A stretch of 39,045 nucleotides of DNA from NCBI GenBank assembly GCA_944392785.1, contig CALXXW010000025.1, positions 107,264-146,308 on the forward strand. The letters run 5' to 3'. A model generated the notes under the pieces. That model did not search any database. It saw nothing but the letters and a program-made list of their open reading frames with translations, and was not told where the DNA came from. Shown here piece after piece: positions 8,660-17,050 of the stretch. The position numbers and the translations under genes were made by a program. Numbering within the stretch: position 1 is the stretch's first letter; each line of letters opens with the position of its first letter. The stretch comes from an uncultured Alphaproteobacteria bacterium. GTDB lineage: Bacteria; Pseudomonadota; Alphaproteobacteria; CAAHEQ01; UBA3637.

Positions 8660-10625
8660 AAAAAAAGCTGTAAGGATCAATATCTATTCGAATAGTGACA
8701 CCGGTCGGTGGAGAGATTTGCTGCATCCAATGAGATAACATATTTTGTAATTTAAAATTTTTGGGTGCTTTGACCAGCAAACGAAAGCGATATTTTCCCC
8801 GTAATACCGCCAAAGGAGCTGCTACCGGTCCCAAAATATCTACCCCGATAATGACAGGAGCTTTCTGGGCTAACAGTAAGGCTGTTTTATAGGTGCGATG
8901 TTGATCCTTGCCGCTGATGATAATAGCAGCTAAGCGCCCAAACGGAGGCATGTTTAACAGGGCTCGTGCATTGGCTTCTTCCTGCATAAAAGTTTCACGA
9001 TTATTGTTTTTTAAGGCTTGAATAATCAAGTTTTCGGGAGAATAAGACTGTAAAAATGCACGTCCCGGTTTTGTCTCACGACCGGCACGTCCCATGACTT
9101 GGTGTAGCAGTTGAAAGGTTCGTTCTCCGGCTCGTAGATCACCGCCGGCCAATCCCATATCCGCGTCAATGATGCCCACCAACGTTAGGTTGGCAAAGTT
9201 GTGTCCTTTTGCCAGTATTTGAGTGCCTATCAAGATATCAATCGCTCCCTGTGACATATCATCCAAGAGATTTTGGAACAGTTTGGGTGTGGTCAGCATA
9301 TCTGAATCCATGGTTCGAATATGGGCTGTAGGAAATAAATGGGTTATTTCTTCCTCAATGCGCTCAACTCCCGGTCCGCAAGAGATGAGGCTGTCTGTTT
9401 CTTGGCATGACGGGCAAACCGTTGGTCGTGGCTGTGTATAACCGCAGTGGTGACATTGTAGGTAGCCGGCTCGCCGATGCTCAACCAACCAAGCGCTGCA
9501 ATGAGGGCATTGTAAACGTTCACCGCAAGCGCGACAAAGCACCAGCGGTGCATATCCTCGACGATTGATGAAAAGAAGAGTTTGTTCTTTTCTCTCCAAA
9601 GTCGCCTTGATTTCACGGGCCAGTTGTGCCGAGATAAAGCGTATATCGGGATTTGACGGTTTATGTTGTTGACACATATTGATAATCTGAATATCCGGTA
9701 AACGAGCTCCGTGGAATCGTTCCGGTAGTCGAACATGATGATAGCGGCCGTGAACGGCATTGATATAGCTTTCAAGTGAGGGGGTCGCAGAGGCTAATAT
9801 AATCAGAGAGTTTGCCATTTTTGCCCGTACAATAGCCATGTCGCGTGCTTGATAAAGGACACCATCCTCTTGTTTGAAAGAGGCATCATGTTCCTCGTCC
9901 ACGATGATCAGTTGAAGGTGTTGAAAGGGTAAAAACAAGGCCGAACGTGCGCCGACAACAACCTTGGCTTCACCTGTTTGTACAGCTTGCCATGTGTCGC
10001 GGCGTTGTTTGGTAGTCAGGGCTGAATGCCACAAGGCGGGTTGTGTCCCGAATCGCTTTTCAAATCGTCTTAACCATTCGGTTGTCAAGGTAATTTCCGG
10101 CAAAAGAACCAGTATTTGTCCTTTTTCGCATAGTGCTTTGGCAATGGTTTCAAAATATACTTCTGTTTTCCCGGAACCGGTGACACCATCCAGTAAAGCC
10201 ACATGAAAGCAGGCATCCATGTATCCGCAAAGTTCCCGAACAGCGCCTTGTTGTGCTGTGGAAAAAGACACCGTCTGATGCTGGGGATTCGGTGGGAAAA
10301 AGGTAAGGGGTTTGGCACTTTTTTTGTTTAAATCGGCAATTAACGCCATTTTTAAAACAGCCCCCAAAGGAGAAAGTGTGTAGTTGGCTACCCAGTTAAT
10401 AAAATCAATACTTTCTGTCGGCAAAGGCGGAATGGGCAGAGTAAAATCAATGGGTTTACATTTCTCATCGGGATAGTGCTTGTCCGGTTTTTGATTCCAC
10501 ACGACACCGATTTGATGCCGGCGTCCGAAGGGGGCTTGAACAAAGGTGCCTGCCGGTAAAAGCTCTTCTGCGACATAGTCATAGCATCCCAACGGGCTTG
10601 GAAACAAAATCGATAAGCGATACAT
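8658..10625 (-). CDS. priA: Primosomal replication restart helicase PriA
   Basis: 655 residues, somewhat shorter than E. coli PriA. It restarts replication at stalled forks. The N-terminal DNA-binding part starts MYRLSILFPSPLGCYDYVAE. The helicase has Walker A GVTGSGKTEVY near 147 and the DEEH box in IIVDEEHDASFKQEDG. A cysteine-rich zinc region holds eight Cys in CxxC pairs (CRAC, CPHC, CHHC, CPSC). Later motifs include LIGTQILAKGHNF and GRAGR. Divergent from xerC with a 42-base gap, a pairing I recall from other alphaproteobacteria. Confidence 0.95.
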   Translation of the reverse strand: MYRLSILFPSPLGCYDYVAEELLPAGTFVQAPFGRRHQIGVVWNQKPDKHYPDEKCKPIDFTLPIPPLPTESIDFINWVANYTLSPLGAVLKMALIADLNKKSAKPLTFFPPNPQHQTVSFSTAQQGAVRELCGYMDACFHVALLDGVTGSGKTEVYFETIAKALCEKGQILVLLPEITLTTEWLRRFEKRFGTQPALWHSALTTKQRRDTWQAVQTGEAKVVVGARSALFLPFQHLQLIIVDEEHDASFKQEDGVLYQARDMAIVRAKMANSLIILASATPSLESYINAVHGRYHHVRLPERFHGARLPDIQIINMCQQHKPSNPDIRFISAQLAREIKATLERKEQTLLFINRRGYAPLVLCRACGERLQCPHCSAWLVEHRRAGYLQCHHCGYTQPRPTVCPSCQETDSLISCGPGVERIEEEITHLFPTAHIRTMDSDMLTTPKLFQNLLDDMSQGAIDILIGTQILAKGHNFANLTLVGIIDADMGLAGGDLRAGERTFQLLHQVMGRAGRETKPGRAFLQSYSPENLIIQALKNNNRETFMQEEANARALLNMPPFGRLAAIIISGKDQHRTYKTALLLAQKAPVIIGVDILGPVAAPLAVLRGKYRFRLLVKAPKNFKLQNMLSHWMQQISPPTGVTIRIDIDPYSFF

Positions 10626-10630
10626 TTTTG

Positions 10631-10660
10631 TTGAAATTCCTTATATTTTGGGTATAGAAT
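10631..10660 (+). promoter_or_regulatory. Promoter for xerC, leaderless-type spacing
   Basis: TTGAAA at 10631-10636 and TAGAAT at 10655-10660 (18-base spacer; TATAGA at 10653 gives 16). The -10 ends 7 bases before the xerC ATG and there is no ribosome binding site, so the transcript would begin at or almost at the start codon. Confidence 0.55.
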
Positions 10661-10667
10661 ACATAAA

Positions 10668-11621
10668 ATGATGACGGAATACAAGTCTCTTTCTGAAACA
10701 TGTGAGATAAAACTGCAACACCAAATCGCCGCTTGGCAAGATTTTTTGTTATCTGAGCGACGACTTTCCCCCTTATCAGCCGAGTCGTACTTAAGGGATT
10801 TGATGGAGTTTATGACCTTTTTGATGGATCATAAGGGGTCTAAAATAACCTTATCGATGCTTCAAAAATTAAGCGTGTCCGATTTTCGGGGATTTTTGGT
10901 TTGGCGGGCAGAATTAACCGCTGCTCGTTCCAGTTTATCACGAGCTCTCTCGGCGATTCGTAATTTTTTCAGATTTTTGTCATATATCGGGGTTTTGGAA
11001 AATCAAGCTATTATGGCCATTCGATCGGCTCGTCCGCGTCGAACCTTACCCAAACCCCTCAGTGAAACAGATGCGCAACGGTTTTTGTCTGCCGTGTCTC
11101 AGGTGGTCGAGGATAGCTGGCAAGTGCAACGTGACAGAGCCTTATATTTATTGTTATACGGTTGCGGACTGCGTATTGCAGAGGCTCTATCATTGAATGT
11201 TCAAGATGTGCCGATAACACGTGATATTTTAGTGATTACCGGAAAAGGGAACAAACAGCGGTTAGTTCCTCTTTTACCGATTGTACATCGTGCTTTAAAG
11301 CGCTATTTGAAAATCCATCCGGATCCACGAGCTGGGGCGCCGTTATTTGTTGGGGTCCGCGGTGATCGCTTAAACGCCGGAGTCGTTCAACGAAATGTGC
11401 GCGCAATTCGGGGCTTTTTAGGTCTTCCACCGACAGTGACCCCTCATGCGTTAAGACATAGTTTTGCAACACATTTATTAGCGCATGGCGGAGATTTAAG
11501 AACTGTCCAAGAACTGTTGGGACATGCCTCTCTATCCGCGACTCAACGCTATACTGAGCTTACCAAAGAGCAATTAATGACTGTCTATGATCACACGCAT
11601 CCCCGACAGATAAACTCTTAG
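10668..11621 (+). CDS. xerC: Tyrosine recombinase XerC-type
   Basis: 317 residues. An N-terminal SAM-like core-binding domain (about 15-110) includes LSPLSAESYLRDLMEFM. The catalytic domain shows all tyrosine recombinase residues: Arg in YGCGLRIAEAL, Lys in GKGNKQRLVPL, HxxR in TPHALRHSFATHLL, His in LGHASLSATQRY, and the nucleophile Tyr in QRYTEL. XerC acts with XerD at dif to resolve chromosome dimers. Its place next to priA favours XerC over XerD, but the two are hard to separate by eye. Two ATGs (10668, 10671) are possible. Confidence 0.92.
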   Translation: MMTEYKSLSETCEIKLQHQIAAWQDFLLSERRLSPLSAESYLRDLMEFMTFLMDHKGSKITLSMLQKLSVSDFRGFLVWRAELTAARSSLSRALSAIRNFFRFLSYIGVLENQAIMAIRSARPRRTLPKPLSETDAQRFLSAVSQVVEDSWQVQRDRALYLLLYGCGLRIAEALSLNVQDVPITRDILVITGKGNKQRLVPLLPIVHRALKRYLKIHPDPRAGAPLFVGVRGDRLNAGVVQRNVRAIRGFLGLPPTVTPHALRHSFATHLLAHGGDLRTVQELLGHASLSATQRYTELTKEQLMTVYDHTHPRQINS

Positions 11622-11635
11622 AACAAGCCGGAGGG

Positions 11636-11664
11636 TTGACGGTTTTAAAATTCTATGGTAAAAT
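11636..11664 (+). promoter_or_regulatory. Promoter for the lipoprotein-like gene
   Basis: TTGACG at 11636-11641 and TAAAAT at 11659-11664 with 17 bases between. It sits over the upstream ATG at 11655, which supports the downstream start at 11694. Confidence 0.8.
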
Positions 11665-11693
11665 CAAAAGATAGATACAAGGAGGGCAGGGAT

Positions 11694-12317
11694 ATGTCAG
11701 AACGTTCTAAAAAAACACGAGGCAGTATACGCAATACTTTAAGAGCGGCTGCGTTGGCCGGTGGTGCGGCGATTATCGGTGCAACCTCAACGGGATGTGC
11801 CAGCGTCATGAACGCCGGTTCTCAGATCACAACAAACTTAGTCCATGCAGAACGTAATCGACGTAATCACGGACGGGATTTATTCTCTGTAGTCGGGGAT
11901 TTGGTGACCAGGCCTTTTGCCGAGGATAATGTGATGATTGAACCGGCGGCTCAAGATATCTATAACAGCATCAAGAATGAGCGGGCGACCATTGCGCAGA
12001 TACAAGCTCAAAACGGGATAAAAGATGCGGATGTCAACACCTATTTGTTGGCGGTTCGAACCTCTAAAGAGGCTGCGGATTATCAAGAGTTGGTTCGTGC
12101 ACGCCGACAACTGTTGGCTATGGAGCGGGCACAGCCGATGTTGCGTGACATTCGTACCGCGGCGGAGATCGGGTTAGCCGAACGTCATGTTATTCTTAAC
12201 CAGTTGCCGGCTTCTGATCGTCAACGGGTTTTAAAACAAGTAGATGAGCTATCGGCGGCCGAACAACAAAAAAAGGTGGCTATGGCGAGCCGTAAAGGAC
12301 AACTGGACCGCGCTTGA
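11694..12317 (+). CDS. Probable lipoprotein of unknown function
   Basis: 207 residues, not recognised. A basic N-terminus (RSKKTRGSIR) leads to an Ala/Gly-rich hydrophobic stretch ending STGCASV, which could be a lipobox with Cys near residue 34, although Ser at -3 is atypical. The remainder is charged and mostly helical, with a long Arg/Glu/Gln-rich region after residue 80 that may form coiled coil. The start at 11694 is preferred to 11655 because AAGGAGGG lies at 11679-11686 and the upstream ATG falls inside the promoter. It stands alone between xerC and the next promoter. Confidence 0.75.
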   Translation: MSERSKKTRGSIRNTLRAAALAGGAAIIGATSTGCASVMNAGSQITTNLVHAERNRRNHGRDLFSVVGDLVTRPFAEDNVMIEPAAQDIYNSIKNERATIAQIQAQNGIKDADVNTYLLAVRTSKEAADYQELVRARRQLLAMERAQPMLRDIRTAAEIGLAERHVILNQLPASDRQRVLKQVDELSAAEQQKKVAMASRKGQLDRA

Positions 12318-12373
12318 GCTGACAGGAAAAATGAAAAAAGAAGAGAGGGTGGCAGAAAAACTGTTTTTTTTTG

Positions 12374-12402
12374 TTGACATCCGCTTGAAAAGAGGCTATA
12401 CC
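12374..12402 (+). promoter_or_regulatory. Promoter for the KWD/hydrolase/DraG operon
   Basis: TTGACA at 12374-12379 (consensus) and TATACC at 12397-12402, 17 bases apart. It lies 35 bases before the ATG at 12438, with AAAGGGAG between. A T run just upstream may help end the preceding transcript. Confidence 0.75.
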
Positions 12403-12437
12403 CAAAAACGGTTCATCATTTAAAAGGGAGTTTTTAT

Positions 12438-12764
12438 ATGTTGTCTTTATTTAAAAATCCAAAGTTTTACTTTGTTGTCTTATTGATTTTGGTTATTGTG
12501 ACGGGTGTAGCGTTGTTTTGGGTTGAACGCCAAAATGAGGCGAAATTGGCTGAAGTTGCCGCTATTGAAGAGATTGTCTTTGAGCATCCGCAATGGTCAA
12601 GCGATATGATTTTAGAGGGTGATAATCGTATTTATCGTGCGAATTCACCGGGAGAGCAAGCAACCATTATTGAAAGAACGCCGACTTCTTTTACGATCAA
12701 GTGGGATCGTTGGGGAACGGAAACGTTCGAAAAACAGGAGAATGGTCATTATAAGAAAAAATAA
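12438..12764 (+). CDS. Small one-TM protein carrying the KWD module
   Basis: 108 residues, no known family. Residues 10-30 form a single membrane segment (FYFVVLLILVIVTGVALFWV) behind a short basic N-terminus, suggesting the C-terminal part is periplasmic. Almost all the rest is the module also found at the ends of the proteins at 7446 and 32627: HxxW at 50-53, RIYR, ATII, then KWDRW at 88-92, TETF, and a final lysine cluster. Here the module stands alone on an anchor. The end overlaps the start of the hydrolase gene by 23 bases. Confidence 0.8.
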   Translation: MLSLFKNPKFYFVVLLILVIVTGVALFWVERQNEAKLAEVAAIEEIVFEHPQWSSDMILEGDNRIYRANSPGEQATIIERTPTSFTIKWDRWGTETFEKQENGHYKKK

Positions 12765-13557
12765 TATCGCTCCGCAAGTCTATTTAGAGACAGCCACACA
12801 CGAATCCTTGTGCGTGGCTGTTTCGTGTTTTGCTCCGGATACGGTTCAGACGCCGACTGTTTTATTAACGCATGGGTTGGCAGGGTTTGTAGAGGAAGAT
12901 TTTTTAAAAGCTGTACGACAGGCATACCTGGAAAGCGGATGGCGTGTTGTTTCTTATGATGCGCGCTATGGCTTTGGTCGGGGCGAGGGACCCTTGGAAA
13001 AAGCGTGTTTGACTCATTTTATCGAGGATATGGCAACAGTGATTCAATGGGTTTCCCAACAATCTTTTTATAGGGGACGATATGCTTTATGTGCACACTC
13101 TTTGGGAGCAGGGGCAGCGTTATTCCACGCCATACAAAGGCCAACAGCGGTTGAGCATCTGGTACTTCTTGCTCCCGTTTATAATGGGGAAAAGTTGTTG
13201 GCCTCTTATCGTCAATATAAACCGGCATGGCTTACTGCTTGGCAAGAAAGCGGACGATTGTCTCGGTCACATCCGACGGATTCGACGCGTCATGGGTTTA
13301 TCAGTTGGGCTCATATGGAAGATGCTTGTCGTTATCGGTTGGAGGAACGGGCTTTTGTTGTCAGAGCTCCGACATTGATGATATATGGTGATCGGGATAT
13401 TTCCTCAACGGGTGCGATGAATGAGGCTTTATATCGGTGTTTTACATGTCCGTGTCGGATGGTGTCTTTTGCCGGTTGTCGCCATACGTTTCAAGGGTAT
13501 GAACAAAAGCTGGCAATAGAATTGAGAACATTCCTTGAAGACAGGAAAGGTGGTTAA
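12742..13557 (+). CDS. Alpha/beta hydrolase
   Basis: 271 residues. The fold shows LLTHGLAGF (oxyanion region), the nucleophile elbow AHSLGAG, an acid in MIYGDRDIS and the histidine in GCRHTFQGYE, so the catalytic triad appears complete. Substrate unknown; the size and DARYGFGRGEG stretch resemble small serine esterases/acyl hydrolases. The start at 12742 is chosen as the first ATG downstream of an AGGAG and near the preceding stop; spacing to AGGAG is very short, so initiation is probably coupled to the overlapping upstream gene. The frame is open further upstream to 12619, which I reject. No signal peptide. Confidence 0.82.
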   Translation: MVIIRKNNIAPQVYLETATHESLCVAVSCFAPDTVQTPTVLLTHGLAGFVEEDFLKAVRQAYLESGWRVVSYDARYGFGRGEGPLEKACLTHFIEDMATVIQWVSQQSFYRGRYALCAHSLGAGAALFHAIQRPTAVEHLVLLAPVYNGEKLLASYRQYKPAWLTAWQESGRLSRSHPTDSTRHGFISWAHMEDACRYRLEERAFVVRAPTLMIYGDRDISSTGAMNEALYRCFTCPCRMVSFAGCRHTFQGYEQKLAIELRTFLEDRKGG

Positions 13558-13558
13558 T

Positions 13559-14386
13559 ATGTTGGGTGCTGTGATTGGGGATATCATTGGATCGACCTAT
13601 GAATTTAATAATGTCAAAACGACACGTTTTCCGTTGTGGACCAGCTTATCTCGTCCGACGGATGATACAGTTTGTACGTTAGCGGTAGCGGATGCTTTGT
13701 TGACGGGTGCGGATTTTGCCGAGCGTTTAAAGTATTGGGTACGATTATATCCGTTTGTCGGTTATGGGAAAAAATTTTTAGAATGGGCTTTGTCCGATGA
13801 GCAGAAAGGCGGATACAGTTGGGGAAATGGAGCTATTATGCGGTTGTCTCCGGTCGGGTTTTTGTTTCCTGACTTTAAAGCTGCCTTATCTTGTGGCACA
13901 GCTTTGACGCGCGTGACGCATAATCATCCGATGAGCTTGACGGCAACGGCTGCATATTTAAAGGCCATGATGTTGCTTAGACAACGGACGCCCCCAAAAG
14001 ATATTAAACATATTATTGAAAAAACATATGGTTATTCATTAAGCCGTTCTGTGGACGAGATACGTCAAAATTATCATGCCTTTTACGTTCGGTGTGAACG
14101 AACCGTTCCCGAGGCTATGACTTGTGCTTTGGAGGCAACTTCCTTTGAAGAAGCCATACGTCTTGCCGTCTCTTTAGGGGGAGATAGTGACACATTGGCA
14201 TGTATGGCCGGTGCTTTGGCCGAATGGCGGTTTGGTATCCCAACCGATATGAAGAAGCGTGCTCTGAGTATGCTAGATGCGCGTATGCAGCATGTGTTAA
14301 AACGGCTGTATGCGGCCCCTTGTTTGATACAAAAAATCGATGCCGTCTCTCCTTTGAAACAAGGCATCGATTTTCAGCGTATTTAG
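13559..14386 (+). CDS. ADP-ribosylglycohydrolase (DraG) family protein
   Basis: 275 residues. The family removes ADP-ribose from proteins or small molecules using two magnesium ions. Here GAVIGDIIGSTYEFNN opens the protein, PTDDT follows near residue 38, and SLGGDSDTLACMAGALA near 200 provides the second metal-ligand cluster; both acidic clusters look intact. Substrate cannot be deduced. The ATG at 13559 follows the hydrolase stop by one base and has AGGAAAGG upstream; a TTG further upstream is rejected. The last 18 codons contain a strong inverted repeat that is probably a terminator. Confidence 0.88.
   Translation: MLGAVIGDIIGSTYEFNNVKTTRFPLWTSLSRPTDDTVCTLAVADALLTGADFAERLKYWVRLYPFVGYGKKFLEWALSDEQKGGYSWGNGAIMRLSPVGFLFPDFKAALSCGTALTRVTHNHPMSLTATAAYLKAMMLLRQRTPPKDIKHIIEKTYGYSLSRSVDEIRQNYHAFYVRCERTVPEAMTCALEATSFEEAIRLAVSLGGDSDTLACMAGALAEWRFGIPTDMKKRALSMLDARMQHVLKRLYAAPCLIQKIDAVSPLKQGIDFQRI
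14333..14374. terminator. Terminator hairpin inside the 3' end of the DraG-family gene
   Basis: A perfect 12-bp inverted repeat, AAAATCGATGCC at 14333-14344 and GGCATCGATTTT at 14363-14374, with an 18-base loop. On the minus strand it ends in six T residues and lies just past the stop of the convergent gene at 14393, so it most likely ends that transcript. It may act more weakly on the plus strand. Confidence 0.75.
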
Positions 14387-14392
14387 GAATGA

Positions 14393-15403
14393 TTAACGCT
14401 CTTTAGATTTGTCCATCAAACGTTTATCAAGAGTCACTCGACGCCAGCGAGAAATGTTGTCCGCCGCCAAGCGCATAACGCTTAATGTGGGAGCTGTTTT
14501 ATAGAAGCTTACCATTTTCCCACCATGGCTCCAAATGGACGCTAATATCTCAAAAGCGGTGTTGAGGGTTTGAATTTTCGGTTGAGGAATATCTGTTGCT
14601 CTTGCCACACGTTCGGCACTTTCTTCAATCATTGTTTTGTTGAAACGACGTCCTCGTTTTAACTCATATTGCATTAAGCATCCCCATTTTATAGCAACCT
14701 CTAAAGCTAATTTATTGGGCCCTTCTAGTTTTTCTTGCAGATTGTTGAAAAACTCTTGATGGCCGGTAGCATCAAATGTTTCGGTTGCAATCTGTTCTTT
14801 AGTTAGAGCATTTTCCGCCTGACGCTGTTTATCCCAGAGGTTGGCTAATTTAAGAGCTTGCTTATAGGCAGGGCTTTTACGATACTCATATGACAAGTGA
14901 TACAGTTTTTCCCATAGCTCTAAAGCTTCCTCTTGACGCAATCCTTCATAGAAAAAGAAAGGTATTCCGCGGATGACGGAAAATTGCGTTGTATGCATGT
15001 GGTTTGCCCAGTAGCTGATGTTTTGGATGGGTTGTCGAACAGCTCCGCTGCGTGTGGGGCAAGTTCCTAATCTTACCAAATAATGATTCGGGAATAATTT
15101 AAAATGCTGTTTAGCGTTTGCACTCATTTGTTGGTATTCCTCTGTCCGTTTATAAGCTTTCAAGACCAAAGCAGCCGTATCTTGATATAGTTTTTTTAGA
15201 GTATCCAAGCTCATCCCGCAAAAAACAGGTAAAGCAGCCTCTGGGCCGATCATTAAGACTATACCTTTCTTAAAGGTTGCTTGCTCTAACGCTGTTTTCA
15301 ATACCTGATCAACATGCTCTGTCGGTTTCGGTATATAAAGATCGATTGAACCAGCACGATTTAATTCTTCTTCAAATTCTTTGGGCATACTTTCTATGAA
15401 CAT
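14393..15403 (-). CDS. Unrecognised soluble protein
   Basis: 336 residues, no family recognised. No signal peptide or membrane segment. Composition is helical, rich in Lys, Glu, Leu and Ala, with aromatic-rich patches such as FPNHYLVRLGTCPTRSG, IPFFFYEGLRQEEA and IKWGCLMQYELKRGRRF. The start at 15403 follows AAAGGAGAAAGT; an ATG nine codons upstream at 15430 is less likely. A TTGACA/TACAAT promoter lies just upstream. Convergent with the DraG-family gene, sharing a terminator hairpin. Confidence 0.8.
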   Translation of the reverse strand: MFIESMPKEFEEELNRAGSIDLYIPKPTEHVDQVLKTALEQATFKKGIVLMIGPEAALPVFCGMSLDTLKKLYQDTAALVLKAYKRTEEYQQMSANAKQHFKLFPNHYLVRLGTCPTRSGAVRQPIQNISYWANHMHTTQFSVIRGIPFFFYEGLRQEEALELWEKLYHLSYEYRKSPAYKQALKLANLWDKQRQAENALTKEQIATETFDATGHQEFFNNLQEKLEGPNKLALEVAIKWGCLMQYELKRGRRFNKTMIEESAERVARATDIPQPKIQTLNTAFEILASIWSHGGKMVSFYKTAPTLSVMRLAADNISRWRRVTLDKRLMDKSKER

Positions 15404-15441
15404 ACTTTCTCCTTTGTTGTTATATGACATATGATGCTTTT

Positions 15442-15469
15442 ATTGTACCATACTTTTTCAAGCTGTCAA
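15442..15469 (-). promoter_or_regulatory. Minus-strand promoter for the 14393-15403 gene
   Basis: Read on the minus strand: TTGACA (15469-15464), 16 bases, TACAAT (15447-15442). The -10 is preceded by TATGG, also seen at the dCMP deaminase promoter (TATGGTACAAT in both). Confidence 0.75.
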
Positions 15470-15523
15470 ACGCTTCTATGTAACCCATTGTTTTTGGTCT
15501 ATTTTTTTTGATTTTTTTAATTC

Positions 15524-15552
15524 TTGACTTTTGAAAAAAAATAGGATAGAAT
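15524..15552 (+). promoter_or_regulatory. Promoter for the glycyl-tRNA synthetase gene
   Basis: TTGACT at 15524-15529 and TAGAAT at 15547-15552 with a 17-base spacer, about 40 bases before the start codon. The upstream flank is rich in A and T runs, like an UP element. Confidence 0.75.
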
Positions 15553-15593
15553 GCTCTCCCAAAAAGGAACAATGGTAAAAAAGGAGTATAAGT

Positions 15594-16961
15594 ATGCCCG
15601 CAACAACAATGGACCCGTTGGTGTCTTTATGCAAACGTCGTGGTTTTATCTTTCAAAGTGCAGATATTTATGGCGGATTACAGGGGGTTTATGATTTTGG
15701 ACCGTTAGGGGTAGAGTTGAAAAATAACTTAAAAGCCGCCTGGTGGCGCTCTATGGTCTATGAACGGGATGATGTCGAGGGGTTGGATGCCTCTATTTTA
15801 ACACATCGTCGCGTGTTATACTACAGTGGGCATGAACAAACATTTACCGATCCGTTGACGGATTGTAAGCGGTGTAAGAACCGATTTCGGGCTGATCATA
15901 TCAAAGATGGGAAATGCCCTGAATGCGGTAGCACGGAATTGACCGAGCCACGTATGTTCAACTTGATGTTTAAAACAACGGTTGGGCCGATTGAAGGTGG
16001 TGAGAATTATGCTTATTTACGTCCGGAAACGGCTCAAGCTATTTTTACGCAATTTAAAAACGTTGTTGATTCAACGGCCAGAAAAGCGCCGTTTGGTATT
16101 GCTCAGATTGGTAAAAGCTTTCGAAATGAAATCACGCCGCGCAATTTTATTTTTCGCGTTCGTGAGTTTGAGCAGATGGAATTAGAGTTTTTTGTCAAAC
16201 CGGGAACGGACTTAGAGTGGTTGGAGACATGGAAAAATAACCGCTTGAAGTGGTGGGAAGATCAAGGCCTTGATTTAAATAAAATGCATGTTTTAACGGT
16301 ACCCAAGGAAGAGTTGGCTCACTACTCTAAAGCAACTTATGACTTAGAATATCAATTCCCTCATGGGATGGAAGAGTTAGAGGGTATTGCCGATCGTCAA
16401 GATTATGATTTAGGAAACCATACCCGCTATCAAAAGGATTTAGATATCCAAGCTCACGTCCATGAAAATAAAGATTCAGAGGCTAAATTGGCTCTATTTG
16501 ATGATGAAACGAAAAAGTGGTATGTTCCTTTCGTTGTAGAACCCTCGGCTGGCGTAGAGCGCGGTGTTTTGGCCGTTTTGACGGAGGCTTATACCGAGGA
16601 GCCATTACCAAATGGAGAAACCCGAACGGTCTTAAAGCTCAAAAAGCATTTGGCGCCTGTCAAAGTGGCGGTTATCCCCTTAAAGCGGAATAATTCGGAA
16701 ATCATGAAAATGGCTCATGACATAAAGGCTATGTTATTAAAGACCGGAATTGGTCGTGTTATGTTAGAGGACTCAGGTAATATCGGTAAAGCTTATCGTC
16801 GTCATGATGAAATTGGAACACCGATTTGTGTGACGGTTGACTTTGATAGTATTGAAAAGCAGCCAGCGACCGTTACAATCCGTAATCGAGATACGATGGC
16901 TCAGGAACGCATAGAGGTCGCTCAATTAGCTGATTACTTAAAAAATTTCTTCTTAAAATAA
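15594..16961 (+). CDS. glyQS: Glycyl-tRNA synthetase, single-chain homodimeric type
   Basis: 455 residues; charges tRNA-Gly with glycine. Class II catalytic core: [20 protein letters not shown] (residues about 13-32), motif 2 [20 protein letters not shown] near 180-200, and motif 3 in [15 protein letters not shown] near 315. A zinc-type insert has CKRC and CPEC. The C-terminal anticodon-binding domain contains [10 protein letters not shown] and [18 protein letters not shown]. This is the single-chain form found in archaea, eukaryotes and some bacteria; most alphaproteobacteria use the separate GlyQ/GlyS subunits, so transfer is possible. AAGGAG precedes the ATG. Confidence 0.95.
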   Translation: MPATTMDPLVSLCKRRGFIFQSADIYGGLQGVYDFGPLGVELKNNLKAAWWRSMVYERDDVEGLDASILTHRRVLYYSGHEQTFTDPLTDCKRCKNRFRADHIKDGKCPECGSTELTEPRMFNLMFKTTVGPIEGGENYAYLRPETAQAIFTQFKNVVDSTARKAPFGIAQIGKSFRNEITPRNFIFRVREFEQMELEFFVKPGTDLEWLETWKNNRLKWWEDQGLDLNKMHVLTVPKEELAHYSKATYDLEYQFPHGMEELEGIADRQDYDLGNHTRYQKDLDIQAHVHENKDSEAKLALFDDETKKWYVPFVVEPSAGVERGVLAVLTEAYTEEPLPNGETRTVLKLKKHLAPVKVAVIPLKRNNSEIMKMAHDIKAMLLKTGIGRVMLEDSGNIGKAYRRHDEIGTPICVTVDFDSIEKQPATVTIRNRDTMAQERIEVAQLADYLKNFFLK

Positions 16962-16963
16962 CT

Positions 16964-16992
16964 AAAAAGAGTCCGATAAGGACTCTTTTTTT
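16964..16992 (+). terminator. Terminator after glyQS
   Basis: AAAGAGTCC (16966-16974) pairs with GGACTCTTT (16980-16988) across a 5-base loop, followed by T residues to 16992. It begins a few bases after the stop codon. Confidence 0.93.
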
Positions 16993-17050
16993 CTTTTTTT
17001 TATGCTTTTTTATGCTATAGTTACTTGGTTATTCTAGAAGGAGAAAGTTT

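Noticed and set aside
9344-9775. 143-codon frame inside priA
   Set aside because: Shadow frame on the same strand as priA; priA itself is intact there.
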